Source: Isoetes taiwanensis (Eukaryota; Streptophyta; Lycopodiopsida; Isoetales; Isoetaceae). From it: 64,000 nucleotides of DNA. Of the stretch, positions 46,229 through 62,550 are shown one piece after another; the first letter of the stretch is position 1; the number at the start of each line of letters is the position of its first letter. The notes beneath the pieces were generated by a model that saw nothing but the letters and a program-made list of their open reading frames with translations, did no database searches and had not been told where the DNA came from. A program made the position numbers and the translations under genes. The stretch covers positions 7,935,161-7,999,160 of the forward strand of contig JAJEKV010000040.1 of NCBI GenBank assembly GCA_021234155.1, written 5' to 3'.

Positions 46229-46710
46229 TTAAAAATTATACAAATGCTTGATCATCTGGCATAGCAAAAAACACCATTGTCTTCGATTCTGGATCAACAA
46301 TCTGTAAATACTCATAACATCAACAGACTGGAAAAGGCTTGATTCACGCAGTAAGATTTTCAAAGAAAAGATTGATGCTGCAAGTTCATAGTTTTCAGGT
46401 TTGTCACAGAGATGCAACATAGATGAATAAGTGACATTGTTTTGGCTTGCATCTCAACATAGTGTTTTGGAAATCCTGGTACTTTTCTGGTTTCTCCAAC
46501 TATTTTTCCAACTATTTGCCATGCTATACACATAAAAAACGTGCATGTGCATGTCCTCAGACACCTTTAAATCTTTCACAATGTTTCCTAATTTCTTGTA
46601 GTCGCTTTCGTTTTGAGGAAGTGGTCGCACATTTGCTTCAACCATATCCTTAAAAGAAAGGTTGGCTTCATGCAAATTTTTCTTGCCTAATGGATGAGAT
46701 CATCATAGTA
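46229..46710 (-). other. Unrecognised exon-like frames, possibly fasciclin-like
   Basis: The minus-strand frame at 46675-46560 (ANLSFKDMVEANVRPLPQNE) has protein-like composition. At about 46330-46245 one frame reads IVDPESKTMVFFAMPDDQAF, which resembles the 'TxFAPxDxAF' end of a FAS1 domain. Neighbouring frames read SLKILLRESSLFQS. The pieces are out of frame with one another. Identification is tentative. Confidence 0.25.
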
Positions 46711-48659
46711 GAAAAGACAATGAAGGCAACAAACCTCGTTCTCACATGGCCCCATTAATTATAAGCTAAAAGCTAATTACCTTTGGTGCGACTACACCGT
46801 TCCAAGTGCAAGGAAAGTTTGCATCTAAGATTTTATTACCTTTGCAACTCGCAAAATAGAAAGTTAGGGGTCCATTCCTATGCCATACATTGTTTTCTGA
46901 GAAAAGATGCACGCGATTTTGCAATCACGGTTTTATGTTTATGAATTTTCCATTCGTGATGGTACGCATCATGTCATTGGGTTTCAAACGGTTAGATATT
47001 GAGCTTTCATTTGGTATCACGCGGATTTCTTACCATGAATATGAATATATCATGGCTGGCACATATCAACGACCATGTATTATTTTGTCTCAAGCCGGTT
47101 CTTGCAATTAAAAGGAGCATTGACTCATTTGTATGTTCAATAACACTTTTAATACGTAAAGAAATCTATTGCATTCTAATGGTCATAACATATACATAGT
47201 AATTACAGATAAGGACCTGCCTTATTGCTCATGTCTTTATGCACCATACCGACCGCCGAGAAAGTACAACCTACCTACAGAGAGGTACTCCAAAATTGCG
47301 CGAAAAGGTAGCCGGGAGCTCGGCTCCAACATGATCTTTTAGAAACCTAGCAAACTTAAAAAGGGCAAACATTTAAGTAAGATTATTCGATCTTTCCTAT
47401 TGTCTCCATGCATGTTACCTTAAGAATGTTTCGATTATTACAATGTTGCGGGAAAAGCTTATTCCCCTCTTCAAATCTGCAAAATAGTCACACAGTTTTA
47501 TGTGATGATCAACAATTATATGTGAGATGGTGCCCTTGGATCACCGCAAAATAAGCGAGACATCTTAACATAGAAAAGAGACAAAGAAGGCATACACATT
47601 TTAGGATAAGTCAAGTCGAATATGGCAGCTGATCGTTTCGGTTCAATTTCTCATATTGCTACTTGTTTTACCAAATTCCCATTAATTGCCAAGAAGCCCC
47701 GGCTTTGGCAACAAGTTGTATATGCCCGGAGATGATACCAAGCAAAGCATTTCCGGCAAGCTCCAAAACCTAAACAATATGCAAAAACCCGGATCAAAAA
47801 ACCCAAAAAACAAAACATCAACTAAGATTTTTGTTGGATTCATCTTGAGCTTTTAGTTTTTTTCTTGCAAGCAATGATAGACAACGCCCGGAGGCACGGG
47901 TTTAATCTCTTCTAACATCATAGATGCCACGCCATGACCACACATGATACGTCTCTAGACAACCCGGCAATGTAGCCCACTTCAAATGAAGATAGCTGCG
48001 GGGCTTACAGCAAAGAAGAAAGCATGCCCTTACAACAAAGTAAAAACATGCCCTAGTAATGAATGTTTTTTCATTTGGAATGAGAAGCTTCTTGCTATAT
48101 TGCTTGCCGGAGAGCTATGTTTCATTCAAGGGCTGCCCTTGAACAGAGGAAAAGCTGCGCCTACAACAAAATCGTTGCCCCCGAGAGAGCAACAACAATC
48201 CCGCCAAACTCGCGACCACTTGTAAAAAAAAAACGCACCTCTGGAACAACTTCTTCTACGTTTTATTATGGCAATGAGTGACGAACTCCAAAGCAAGCCA
48301 AGTCGGCCATCGTAGGCATAAGAAGCAGAGGTCGGGCATAAGCGGAAGCCGCCAAGTATATCTATGCCGCAGCCCGTTGGTCTAAGCCAAAAGCCCGCAA
48401 GGAAACATTTGCAAGCCAAGAAGGAGAAGGTTTTCCCCAAAGCGAACCTTAAGAAACTCGTCTACTTTCGAGAAAAAGAAACCCGATCATAAAGCTTATA
48501 TCACATTCTTTTAGTGCACTCAAAGATTCAAAGTTAAACCCGTAGTAATCAAAGCCTCAACTTGGGAAAATCACTTTGCGCAAATACGATGGGCGGCCCC
48601 GCATGTCCCCTCGAGCCCACGAAGCAAAGCTAACCCTTTGATGGGAAGAAAAATATTCG
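46711..48659. other. Mostly unrecognised; faint kinase-like scrap
   Basis: On the minus strand at about 47478-47422, after a TATTTTGCAG acceptor, an exon-like piece reads FEEGNKLFPQHCNNRNILK and ends at GTAACATG. It recalls the 'LxxxRHRNIL' region of receptor kinases. At about 47275-47235 there is VGMVHKDMSNK, recalling the HRD loop. Neither is strong. Frames at 47986-48440 show nothing. Confidence 0.25.
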
Positions 48660-48661
48660 GT

Positions 48662-48860
48662 TAAAAGCTCATTTGCAAATGGGCCGAACCGGTTGCCCTT
48701 GAAGAAATTGGCATGCGATCTTTGAAAACTCCGTAAGCAAGAAAATAGTTCGATGCAAGATAACCAGGTGTTCCCTTTATCTGTGTAGTGACATTACCGC
48801 TTTCTTGAGTTATGAGCTTGGCCATGCCAAGGTAAAATAACCCTGGCGAGAGGCCTGAAG
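48662..48860 (-). pseudogene. Receptor-like kinase fragment (activation segment)
   Basis: The minus strand reads LGMAKLITQESGNVTTQIKG then TPGYLASNYFLAYGVF. This is the activation segment of plant receptor-like kinases (DFGxAKLL...HVTTxxxGTxGYLAPEY). DFG has become YLG and APEY has become ASNY, so catalysis is impossible. Upstream and downstream kinase subdomains are not adjacent. It is a short relic of unknown subfamily. Confidence 0.65.
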
Positions 48861-48934
48861 CTTCCAAGCCAAGATCAAGACACGAAAATCAGCAGCGTGG
48901 ACGCCAAGGGGCGAAAGCGAGACTTGAACCGATG

Positions 48935-49130
48935 TTCGGCCGGTCTGTCTTCCCGTTAGCCGGTTCAAGCATCCCCGATCCACAACGCAGGTGACCGCGA
49001 ATTTACAGGGAAGAATAGGTTTGTAGCAGTCACCAGCATATCCTAGGGATATTCTAGCATATACCTAGGATATGCCAAAACCCCACATAAACAAGGGTTT
49101 GCCCCCCTAGGGGCAACCCAAAAATAACTA
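48935..49130 (-). repeat. Dispersed repeat B, long minus-strand copy
   Basis: Reverse-complemented, it aligns with 25560-25760 along nearly its whole length: GGGTTGCCCCTAGGGG, CAAACCCTTGTTTATGTGGG, GGCATATCCTAGGTATATGC, GACTGCTACAAACC, GTGGATCGGGGATGC and ACCGGCTAACGGGAAGACAG. This is the best copy of the 49-57 kb region. Confidence 0.85.
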
Positions 49131-50129
49131 GCAGTAAAGCAGGCTTGGGGATGGGGTGGGAAGGTGCTTATCATTGTGCGCTGGATATTTCTTGCCCATT
49201 GAGAGAATGTCATGCAAAACTTGATCATATCGATAACTATGACATTCTTAGTTGTAATTTGAATCAGAATAACCAATATGAAGATGATTGAGTCAATGCA
49301 AAAAGTGAGTTAGACATAAGGGAGTCAAACGAAAGAATAAATTTTTTGACGTCCACGAAGACCAAGAGGTCATGGGACCCATACAATGGGTTAATAAAAC
49401 CATTATTACTAGGATTAAAAAACCGATGCCTCGAGAGTTTTTCAAAGGAAAGCGAGGCAATTCTTTGCATGGACAAATAGATCATGAAAGTTGCTTCTCA
49501 CAACCATCTCAAACAACTAAATAATTGATCGTGACAAGAAAAAGTGTGCAACATTGCTGGATTTCTTGGTTTTGTGTGTTGTTGTTGCTAGTAAGTATAT
49601 GCAGTCTTTGACAAAGACATGTATTGAATGATCATTGATAAAGTACAATTTTGGAGTGAAAAGTGGACAAACATCTATGTTTGAATACCGTCCATTGGTC
49701 TTTGGCATTAGGATTGCTAATATGAACCACTATTAAAGCATATTCTACTATGTCCAAATTATAAAGTAGTATGTTAACTTGCATTATTATTTAACATGTC
49801 TAGCCTACACTCTATGGCCTTCAAAATGCAATTTATCGGCTCTATGTAAGGGTCCTTTTTACAACATCAGGTACCTAAATTATTGCTTTAGCTGTTATGG
49901 CAAACTGAGAAGATTAGGAGGGTTGCTACATATTTTAAACGAGGTGCACCCTTGACTGCCACAGTCGTCGGATTCGTCGATCTTACGACCCAGATCGTAT
50001 CTTGGGGCCCCTGTGCACCTCTCGTTTCTCTTATAGTCATTTATGATTGGAGGCGCCTATGATTTTGAAGTACGATTTCGCCTAAGGTTTTGAGGGAATA
50101 TTGAACCCATCAGAGATTTAGCCGATAAT

Positions 50130-50262
50130 GGATAATGCATGAGATAGAATATAGATGGGAATATTATCCAAATCAATGGCCACAATTTCAGCGACAGTGG
50201 ATAATGTATGAGAGAGAATATAGATGGGAATATTTATCCAAATCAATGGCCACAATTCGATA
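50130..50262. repeat. 69-bp tandem duplication
   Basis: GGATAATGYATGAGAKAGAA through AATCAATGGCCACAATT occurs twice (50130-50198, 50199-50262), with a few substitutions and a one-base indel. Confidence 0.92.
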
Positions 50263-51499
50263 ATAAAAGAAAGCAAGCCATAAACTTCCAATGTTTGAGT
50301 TTGGTATTTGTGATCGCATGGTTGGGCTAAGATTTCTGTGCCGTATTGTATAAAAAATCGTATATCTTGCTATGTTTAAGGAGCTTAATGCCATTTAGAG
50401 GTGATGTTGCTTTTTTGGGTTTTTATATGACTTTCATTTCGAAATGTTAGGAAGAATAAATTTTTTTTGGAGGCCATTTTTCTGGGGCGTGGATAGAAAT
50501 GGATGCTCCCTTCTTTTTTGGTCGGGGGGGTGAGGGAGGAGGAAGCTAATGAGAGGTAGGGAGGTATGGCGATGAAGAGAGGTAGAGAGCAGAGAGCTAT
50601 AGCGATGAAGCCCACAGATGCTTTGGCGGTTGAAGCCATCGGCTATGGCGGCGCTGATTTGTGGCTGCTGTTTGCTTCTGTTTTAGAGCTCCGGTGGAGC
50701 CATGCTCCTTGTATTTTTGGACCTCCGCATTAGGTGTTTGGCCACCTTTTCTGCACACTATAGGTACAAGGAGCTTCATATTTTCTCTTCTGGAGTTGCC
50801 TTGGCTCGTTTCTGGAGGTGAAGAGGCCGCTGTGGTTGATTGGGTTTTCAAATTTGTAGCAGAATGCTGGACTTGTCTTGTTTGCATGCAGGGTAGAGCT
50901 GGAAGTTTTCATTGTAGAGCTGGAAGGTAGAGCTGGAAGCTTTTTATTTGGCAGATCTGATGCTGCATACTTTCTCGCTTCTATCTCCTTTCCCGATTCT
51001 AGGTCCTTTCTGGCCATGCCATACCATGCCATCTTCCAACCATGCCATAATTGCAGCCATGCTATTCTACCTCCAACAGATGTTATTCTACCTCCAACAG
51101 TAATCCGACACCATCTTGTTCAGATATCAGAGCTGCAGTTTTAGTACATTTTACTATGTGAAGGCCCATGTATGCATATAAATCTCAGGTCTATGTCGAT
51201 ATGCCGAAGTTGAAGACTCTTGAACATTTGGTTAGAAAGCGATAGGTTTTCGTCTCCAAGCAAATGTTAGCATAGAGCAGCAGTTCATAGTGGTAGATGC
51301 TACCTTTGGGTTTTTATTTGTCGTTGATTCTTTTCTGGCCGAATTGAATCAATGGTGAAATTACATGTTTGCATTTTTAAAACTGACCTTAGAAAGTGGC
51401 AAAGGATTTTTTTGACAAAAAGACGTTAGGCGTTGATTTGGCATCATTCCCAGGATATGCTGAAGATCAATGGTTCATATTCAACCTTAAAAACAAAAC

Positions 51500-51634
51500 C
51501 CATAACACTTGGAAAAACAAACAAGATGGATTAAGCCTTTTACAATTAAAGGAATACTCTACTACCAAAACCCATAAACATAAACAAACAAGATGGATTA
51601 AGCCTTTTACAATTAAAGGAATACTCTACTACCA
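51500..51634. repeat. 67-bp tandem duplication
   Basis: ACAAACAAGATGGATTAAGC through ACTCTACTACCAAAAC occurs twice, 67 bp apart, with an identical core of about 55 bp. Confidence 0.93.
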
Positions 51635-51987
51635 AAACGGCATTTGACGTTACATGTTCTAGACATCTATCCTGTCAGAGGATCCATGAAAGGTTTAAAT
51701 AGCATGCAGTCTGTCTGTTCAACTGTAGAGGAATGCAAAACCAAAAGAAAGAAAAGTAAATATTTGGCTGGCAGCCTCAAGGAAAAGGACAAAAAGAAGA
51801 CGACAAATGACTGTGTCGGATTTACTAACTGGCAACGTGCTGTCTGTTGTTAGCCGCAATTTGTTGCCATTTTCAACCTCATGGGATTATTAACTGTCAA
51901 TGTGCATGAAGCTTTCTGACTGAAGACGTTCAAAGAAGAATACTTCATCAAAAAGTGTAAATTTTCCCCACTCTTGTCGGCTTCAGC

Positions 51988-57044
<5,057 letters not shown>

Positions 57045-57128
57045 AAAAGTGATGAAGAGACTAACCTGGCTGCGCCATAGCTGCTCTGTCCGCCACGAGC
57101 CTTATTGCTTATTCCTTGGCAATTTCTC

Positions 57129-57200
57129 TTTTTTGGGTTGCCCGCGGGGCAAACCCTAGGGAAATTAGAATATGCGACGGATATGTCAAATGGAAGGTGG
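57129..57200 (+). repeat. Dispersed repeat B, partial copy downstream of ABCC
   Basis: TTTTTTGGGTTGCCCGCGGG, GCAAACCCTAGGG and ATATGCGACGGATATG match the proximal half of the family, with a deletion between. It starts about 85 bp after the ABCC stop and may be part of its 3' UTR. Confidence 0.6.
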
Positions 57201-57639
57201 CACTCAGTATTCGTGAAGGAAGATGAGTTGAGGGCTGCCATCAAATATTTGGGAGCAACCATGTGAAAGCCAATATGAACCTGTGAGCAGTGGCAGAGAT
57301 CCTGCATGCAGCAGTCGGAGTCGGAGCAGCCTTACGTCAGGTTGTGAATTGCAAAGACAGGGAAGTGTCCACCAGCAATACCATCGAAGTGGACAAGGAT
57401 AAGTATTCTCAAACGAGTTTCATTTTGTTCATGTCGTTGTAGGCAGATTGACAGGCATCATTCCGACATGTGCATCACGCGAAAAACTGCTGCTGAAGAA
57501 TGCTGCTGCTGCAGTTTTTAGGCTGCAGTTGAGAAGAGACCCTTTCTATCTCCACATATACAGGACTATTGAATTTAATTTCCCTACGTGAACCTGTTCC
57601 AAGGTGACTGTGTGAGCGTAGCAGAAAAACTTTATATAC

Positions 57640-58130
57640 ATTTCGAAGATGACTCTTTCAATCCATGACAATCTCTAATTGCTACATATGTTGGGCAAGT
57701 AACAAGGAAATGATGTTCATCTTCAATTTTCTTTGAGCTGCAAACTTCAAATGTTCTCTGGGCCTTGGGAATCTGATGCCATTGTCCACCCTCAATTCAT
57801 AGGTGATGGATGCTAACCCTCGTCAGACAAATCAAGTGTTGGTGTGCTCTAGTTAAATGATCAAGAAGATATTGCTGCATTGTGTAAGTGACCATAGGAT
57901 TAATCTCTCTTTTATAGACTTCCATTTTCCTTGCACCTTTACCCATAGCTTATCAATAACTCTCACCTTGACCCATTCTTAGATCCCTTGGTATATCTAC
58001 CATTGAGATTCCCCAAAGATTTAACCATGCAACTCCTTTATAATAGCAACCATTATTACAGCTTGCTTCTAACACTTTATATGACAATCTATCTACATTA
58101 GAGATTGACAAACCATCATTCATTTATTTT
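57640..58130 (-). mobile_element. LINE fragment, ORF2 C-terminus
   Basis: The minus strand reads EVCSSKKIEDEHHFLVTCPT then YVAIRD (about 57680-57760). This is the CxxC...(V/I)EDExHFLxxCPxY block at the ORF2 end. Before it come HLTRAHQHLICLTR and, further 5', LDW-like remnants to about 58130, with stops. It differs from the copies at 9717 and 23653, so at least three LINE lineages or insertions are present. Confidence 0.65.
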
Positions 58131-60411
58131 GGGATTATGTCTATTCCAAAATCGCGCCATATAACATTTTTTTAGGGCATTTATTGCTGTTAAGTTCTTT
58201 TTTTTTTTACTTTTACAAAACCATTGTGGATGCTGCATATTTCTTTATTATTCTATATTTTCTTCAAATAAGAAGAAACAAGGGCTCGATTGGTTGCACC
58301 AACAATCGATATTATAGCATTATAGCAAGAAACAAGAGTTTAAAGCGTATTTTCTTTTCCGTTTACATCAATAACTCAAAGGAATGAAGCAAATATTACA
58401 ACGTCCTTCCCAAGAAATGGTAATGTAGAACATAAAAATAGCCTTTAATTGCAAGTCTGTAAGATTATGTTAAGTTCAAATTCATAATATACTAGGCAAA
58501 TCAATATAATATGCTATACAAAATAATAAAAAATGCCATGTAATATGCTTAAAGAAGAACAAATAATTTACAAGAAAATTATTAAAGAAGTAATATTAAA
58601 TCGTGCCAAGCGCGATTTAATAATTTAAGAATTGTGTGCGCGTCTAAAAGTAACATATTTCTGCTCTCTAAGTACAACACTCAGGCTGTTGTGATCTGCT
58701 CTTGGTCAATGACAACCCTGCAAACCTCGTGTTTATGCTCAGTCTGCACCTTCGTTAACGTTTGTGCCCCAAAGCAACCTCAAAAACATGCGCCTCAAAA
58801 ACATGTACTAGCTCTCCATAGATGCCCTGTGAGTGACCTTCACCTGTTTTACGATCCTACTCTTCCTTCCCACTCCAATCGTCTTGTATTCTGAGTATAT
58901 CTCTTCATCTTTTAAAGTACGCACAGAAGAAATCTGGTAAAAGAGCCTCTAATCAGCTATAAAGAAAAGACTAGGGCATCTCTATATGCAAGTCCGTCAA
59001 AAAGCACATAGATATATTTGTAAAATGGATGCTGGAATTGCTTACAACAAAATTTTATCTGCAAAAGCATTTTGAGAAAAACAATGTATCGATAGACCTA
59101 CTTACTAGATATTTTGAATTGGCAGACTTGAATCCTTCCTTGTGTGCAGAAAACATAAAAAGCATAGATGATTTGCCATAGGTGGAGTTTGAAGATTTGG
59201 GGAACTTTACAAGCTTTAACCAATGCCATAGGACTTCGCTGAAGCTTTTGGGCATCCTCTTAGCTATTGTTCCTTATGCAGGAACTCCTACGTTAAGTTA
59301 TGGTCAAGGAGATCCAGCAGAAAAATAAGCTAGGCTGCTTATAGAGACTTCTAGTAGTTTTTTCCTCAGCTCTATTCGTCATCCAGCTTGCTCTTGCAGT
59401 TTAACTGGATTATGGAAACGATTTGGAAGCAAAAGAAATGCAAAATGTCAAGATCCGTTGGGGAAAAACTTACAATGTCAAAAAGCCGTCGTTGTTCGCC
59501 AAGGATTCGGCTATGGGATTGATCCACGGCAATGCCCTGCAAATCAGTATCACCCACCGTGATTAACAAACAGAGGAACGCCACTGCAAAAAATGCCCTG
59601 CACAACCAGTATCGCCCCAGTGATTTAGAAACAGAGGAACGAAAAGGGCAAAAAGGGCAAAACTGCATGCACAAATGTTTAGGGGGTCTGCACCTCCGAG
59701 ATTGAAAGCGCCTCACAAAATTTTAGCGGCGCCTCACGAAAAGAAAAAAACAAAAACAATGAAAGAAGGAAAACTAGAGGGGGAAAAGGGGCCACGAGGA
59801 AGGGAAAGAAAACGGTGGGAAGAGAGAAAAAAGAGGGGGAAAAGAGACGCACGCCACACGCGTTTTTTTAACTAAAAAGAGGCGGACGCGTTTAAAATCA
59901 GAATAAAGCGGCGTACAAAAAAGTCCCAAAATAATGACATATTCTTAAAGTTCTTGAATGATGGTTAACCCCCCCCCCAGGAAAAGTAGCATTCCCGCTT
60001 CTCGCTTTTGCTAGCAACATTTAGCATGGCAATTGAAGTTTAACTCCAAGCTCATCTATCATGAAACATTAATGAACTGATTCAATTGCATTATAGCCAA
60101 GGGGGGTGCACCTAATATGCACCTATTGTTCAAGTGCGTGAACGTAAAGGGTTTTTTTATTCTTATAGTCGACCGTTTACGGTCGAGAGCCCATACGGTC
60201 GAAAGCCCATACTTCCAGCTTTGAACGTGAAGGGAGCAAAGGCGGGAAGGAGAGATCCGTAGGTGGTCGATTTGGGCAGTTCATGTTTTTGCTCATGTTG
60301 AATCGAATAATGTAGTTCATGCAGAGTTTTTGGCACTCACAGGCGTCTCATATTTCTCTTGGCTATGGTATTTCTGTTGTTTGTGTTGTCATGCTCTGGT
60401 CCTATATGCAG
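58131..60411. other. Intergenic with one tandem duplication
   Basis: AT-rich to about 58900. A two-copy duplication lies at 59531-59650. A purine-rich stretch at 59740-59860 and a run of ten C at about 59971 are simple sequence. No gene was recognised. Weak copia-like residues near 59000 were rejected. Confidence 0.5.
59531..59650. repeat. About 67-bp tandem duplication, diverged
   Basis: ATGCCCTGCA, then CAGTATC, then GTGATT and AACAGAGGAACG occur twice, offset by about 67 bp, with about 15% difference. It is older than the other duplications. Confidence 0.85.
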
Positions 60412-60660
60412 TGGCCATGAAAGCAGAAAGAAACCCTACTGACCAGGTTTCTACTTCAAAAATGAGCCCCTCGACTGAAAAATCTGAAGCAGATAGAATT
60501 GTGGATGGGATGACTTTTGCATATTTATGCAATGAGTTTCAGTGCGTTAGCAGCCCTGCAGTTGAAGCCACTGCAAGACAGATTGCAAGGGATATTTTAG
60601 AAATTCGAGACGGTACTAGGGCGCTTGGGACTTTTGCAAGTTACTGTAAAATACAAGGCA
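60412..60660 (+). pseudogene. Fragment of a plant DUF2358-type protein gene, frameshifted
   Basis: After a TATATGCAG acceptor the frame reads EADRIVDGMTFAYLCNEF, CVSSPAVEATARQIARDILE and IRDGTRALGTFA. I recall this as the N-terminal region of conserved plant chloroplast-targeted proteins with a DUF2358 domain (IVDGMxFxxLCxEFExISSPxVE...RALGTFAVxVKYKD). One base further on, the next residues appear in the neighbouring frame (VTVKYK), so a 1-bp insertion breaks the gene. The exon would end at AAG with GCAAGT, a GC donor or mutated GT. The following exons were not found in the next 3 kb. Function in intact relatives is poorly known. Confidence 0.5.
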
Positions 60661-60686
60661 AGTTCTTTCAACTTTTATAATTACTA

Positions 60687-60715
60687 GTTATGGTGCCCGG
60701 CGTTGCCGGGCTTTA
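60687..60715 (-). mobile_element. Candidate Helitron 3' terminus
   Basis: On the minus strand a perfect hairpin, GCCCGGCAACGCCGGGC (7-bp stem GCCCGGC/GCCGGGC), is followed by ACCATAA and CTAG, with T as the next genomic base. Hairpin, spacing, CTAG end and insertion before T are the diagnostic 3' end of plant Helitrons. The element body would extend rightward from 60690. Its 5' TC end was not identified. A decayed relative of the same terminus is at 61896-61925. Confidence 0.6.
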
Positions 60716-61895
60716 GCAAACAACTTGAAGAGCATGCCATTACAATATGGAATACCTACAAAAGTATCAGTTTGAAGGTTGGTATTATGAAAGCGTAGAA
60801 AGCCCTTTTGCGTTATTCGCAATAAGTGGAAGAGGAGTTTTGTTTATATTACAAGGCTGTAAATTTACTTTTCTACTTAGAGTGTGTTATTACAACATTG
60901 GATAGACATATATCAAATCAGTTTGAAGCTTGGTAATAGAGAAGCATAAAAAAAGTCCTTTCGTGTTTGTAAATGATTTGCAAATAAGTGGAGGGGCCAA
61001 ACAATTATATATTTTAACTCAATGCATGTAATACAAAATGGAACGTTGTTTTCTCACTTGCATTGCCAATCTACTAATTTCATTCCCTCTGTGGAATATA
61101 AGCACCACTACTGAAACATACCTCTATGCATACCTGAAACCTAAATTTAGGAACACACTTCTTAGATTTATGCTTGACGATGTTTTGTCGTGTGTTTCCA
61201 TATTTAAATAGCAAATGGAATGTAGAGCGATCTTACTAATGATTTGCAGAAATTCGTACTAGAGTTTATCTGTACTGGCCTTGAGATTAAGATGTCCCTG
61301 TTTTCTAACAAAGGGCTCTCCTAGAGCTCACGGTACATAATCTCTAGAAGGTGGCACATCGCAACAACAACGGCAGCATAAATATAACTGTACCACAAAC
61401 TTCCTTAATTATCAGGCACTTACCTAAACACAAATTGTAATCTGGACTGTGAATTTGGGTCTATCGAGCAGATCAGAAATAGCAGCCATAAAAGCTTAGA
61501 TCGATGTGGCAAAAAATGACAATAATTCTTTGCTTCAGCACCAACACAGTACAATTAAATTGTTTAAGAACCTACCAACGCCAGTGGTTTAGACGACAAT
61601 CTTCATGAGCTAGATGCATAGATCATCGTGTTTAATGCAGAAAATGTGATTAATGTGATTCTAACTATTCTTCAAAAGCATGTAATCTTGAAACGATGGA
61701 CATGAGTGTATTTTCAAGCATGGAATAATGTGCAAACTTATGTTGTTGATCAATGAAAAACATTTCATCGTAGCTAGGATATGAAAGAGAAGGTTAACCT
61801 ATTCGTTGTTGATGCAATCTTAGAACACATGCACCTAAATAAATGCACCTAGGTAGGATTTACCATATTACTGAGAAGAAAAGATTCTCTTACCT

Positions 61896-61925
61896 ATAGT
61901 TATGGTGCCCAGCATTGTTGGGCAT
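61896..61925 (-). repeat. Decayed copy of the Helitron-like terminus
   Basis: On the minus strand GCCCAACAATGCTGGGC is followed by ACCATAACTATAG. Spacer and flank match the 60687 terminus, but the stem has mismatches and CTAG reads CTAT. Confidence 0.5.
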
Positions 61926-62456
61926 CATGTGAGGAGTTGTAAATGTTTGGGAACCGATAAATGAATGTTGGTGAGTGGTAAGTGTAAATGCTTGTGGGTA
62001 TTGTGTGACGACCTATAAATGTTGGGGGTCTATAAATATCGGTGGGCATTCCAATTTATAATATTCGGAGAAGGGGCATCTTGTCTGTTCATTTGTGATG
62101 CTATCTATATAAAATGTCTTCAATAAGAATGTATTAGAATTTTATTTAGTTGCCATGCTATCTATATATAGAATATATAAGCTAGTGAATGTGTCCGTGT
62201 TGTGTACAATTAATTGAGTGGCATATGATCCTCTTTTTGTTTTCACCATGTTATTGCGGATGTCACACCATAGATCCTAATCATTGGATGGAATGAGATG
62301 GGATTGAAAGCCAAGTTTGGCATTCAATTCAATTGCCCACCATAAATAAAAGGTTTTTGTTGTCCATTTGTTGCTTTGAACAATTACGTGGTCTATGATG
62401 CTATTTTTCTATTTGCTTTGCTCCTTATTGCAATTTCGTACTACATGTCTATGTAT

Positions 62457-62550
62457 GTAATTTATAGCATGATTCCTTGCTTTCTATAATTTAAGCTCTA
62501 CATTTGTAATTTATACCATGATTCCTTGCTTTCTATAATTTAAGCTCTAA
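62457..62550. repeat. 49-bp tandem duplication
   Basis: GTAATTTATAGCATGATTCC through CTATAATTTAAGCTCTA occurs twice with period 49; one G/C difference is seen in the core. Confidence 0.9.

Larger units (their letters stand above)
49131..51987. other. Intergenic with two young tandem duplications
   Basis: No gene was recognised before the ABCC start. Tandem duplications lie at 50130-50262 and about 51500-51634. A frame at 51396-51647 is open only because it runs through the second duplication. No hydrophobic exon that could encode an ABCC TMD0 was seen. Confidence 0.5.

Noticed and set aside
48905-48975. tRNA-like sequence with GGTTCAAGTCTC on the minus strand
   Set aside because: The B-box-like word is there, but the T-stem does not pair, no anticodon arm forms, and the sequence aligns with repeat B.
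57300-57540. CTG/CTGCTG-rich stretch as a possible short CDS
   Set aside because: Only a few trinucleotide units and no sustained frame.
58960-59170. KKHIDIFVKWML-like frame resembling the end of copia RNase H
   Set aside because: Only the KHIDI word matches; the following residues do not fit ADIFTK or any other copia motif.
60170-60230. GGTCGA/GCCCATAC short repeats as possible regulatory array
   Set aside because: Only two or three imperfect copies; no link to a gene.
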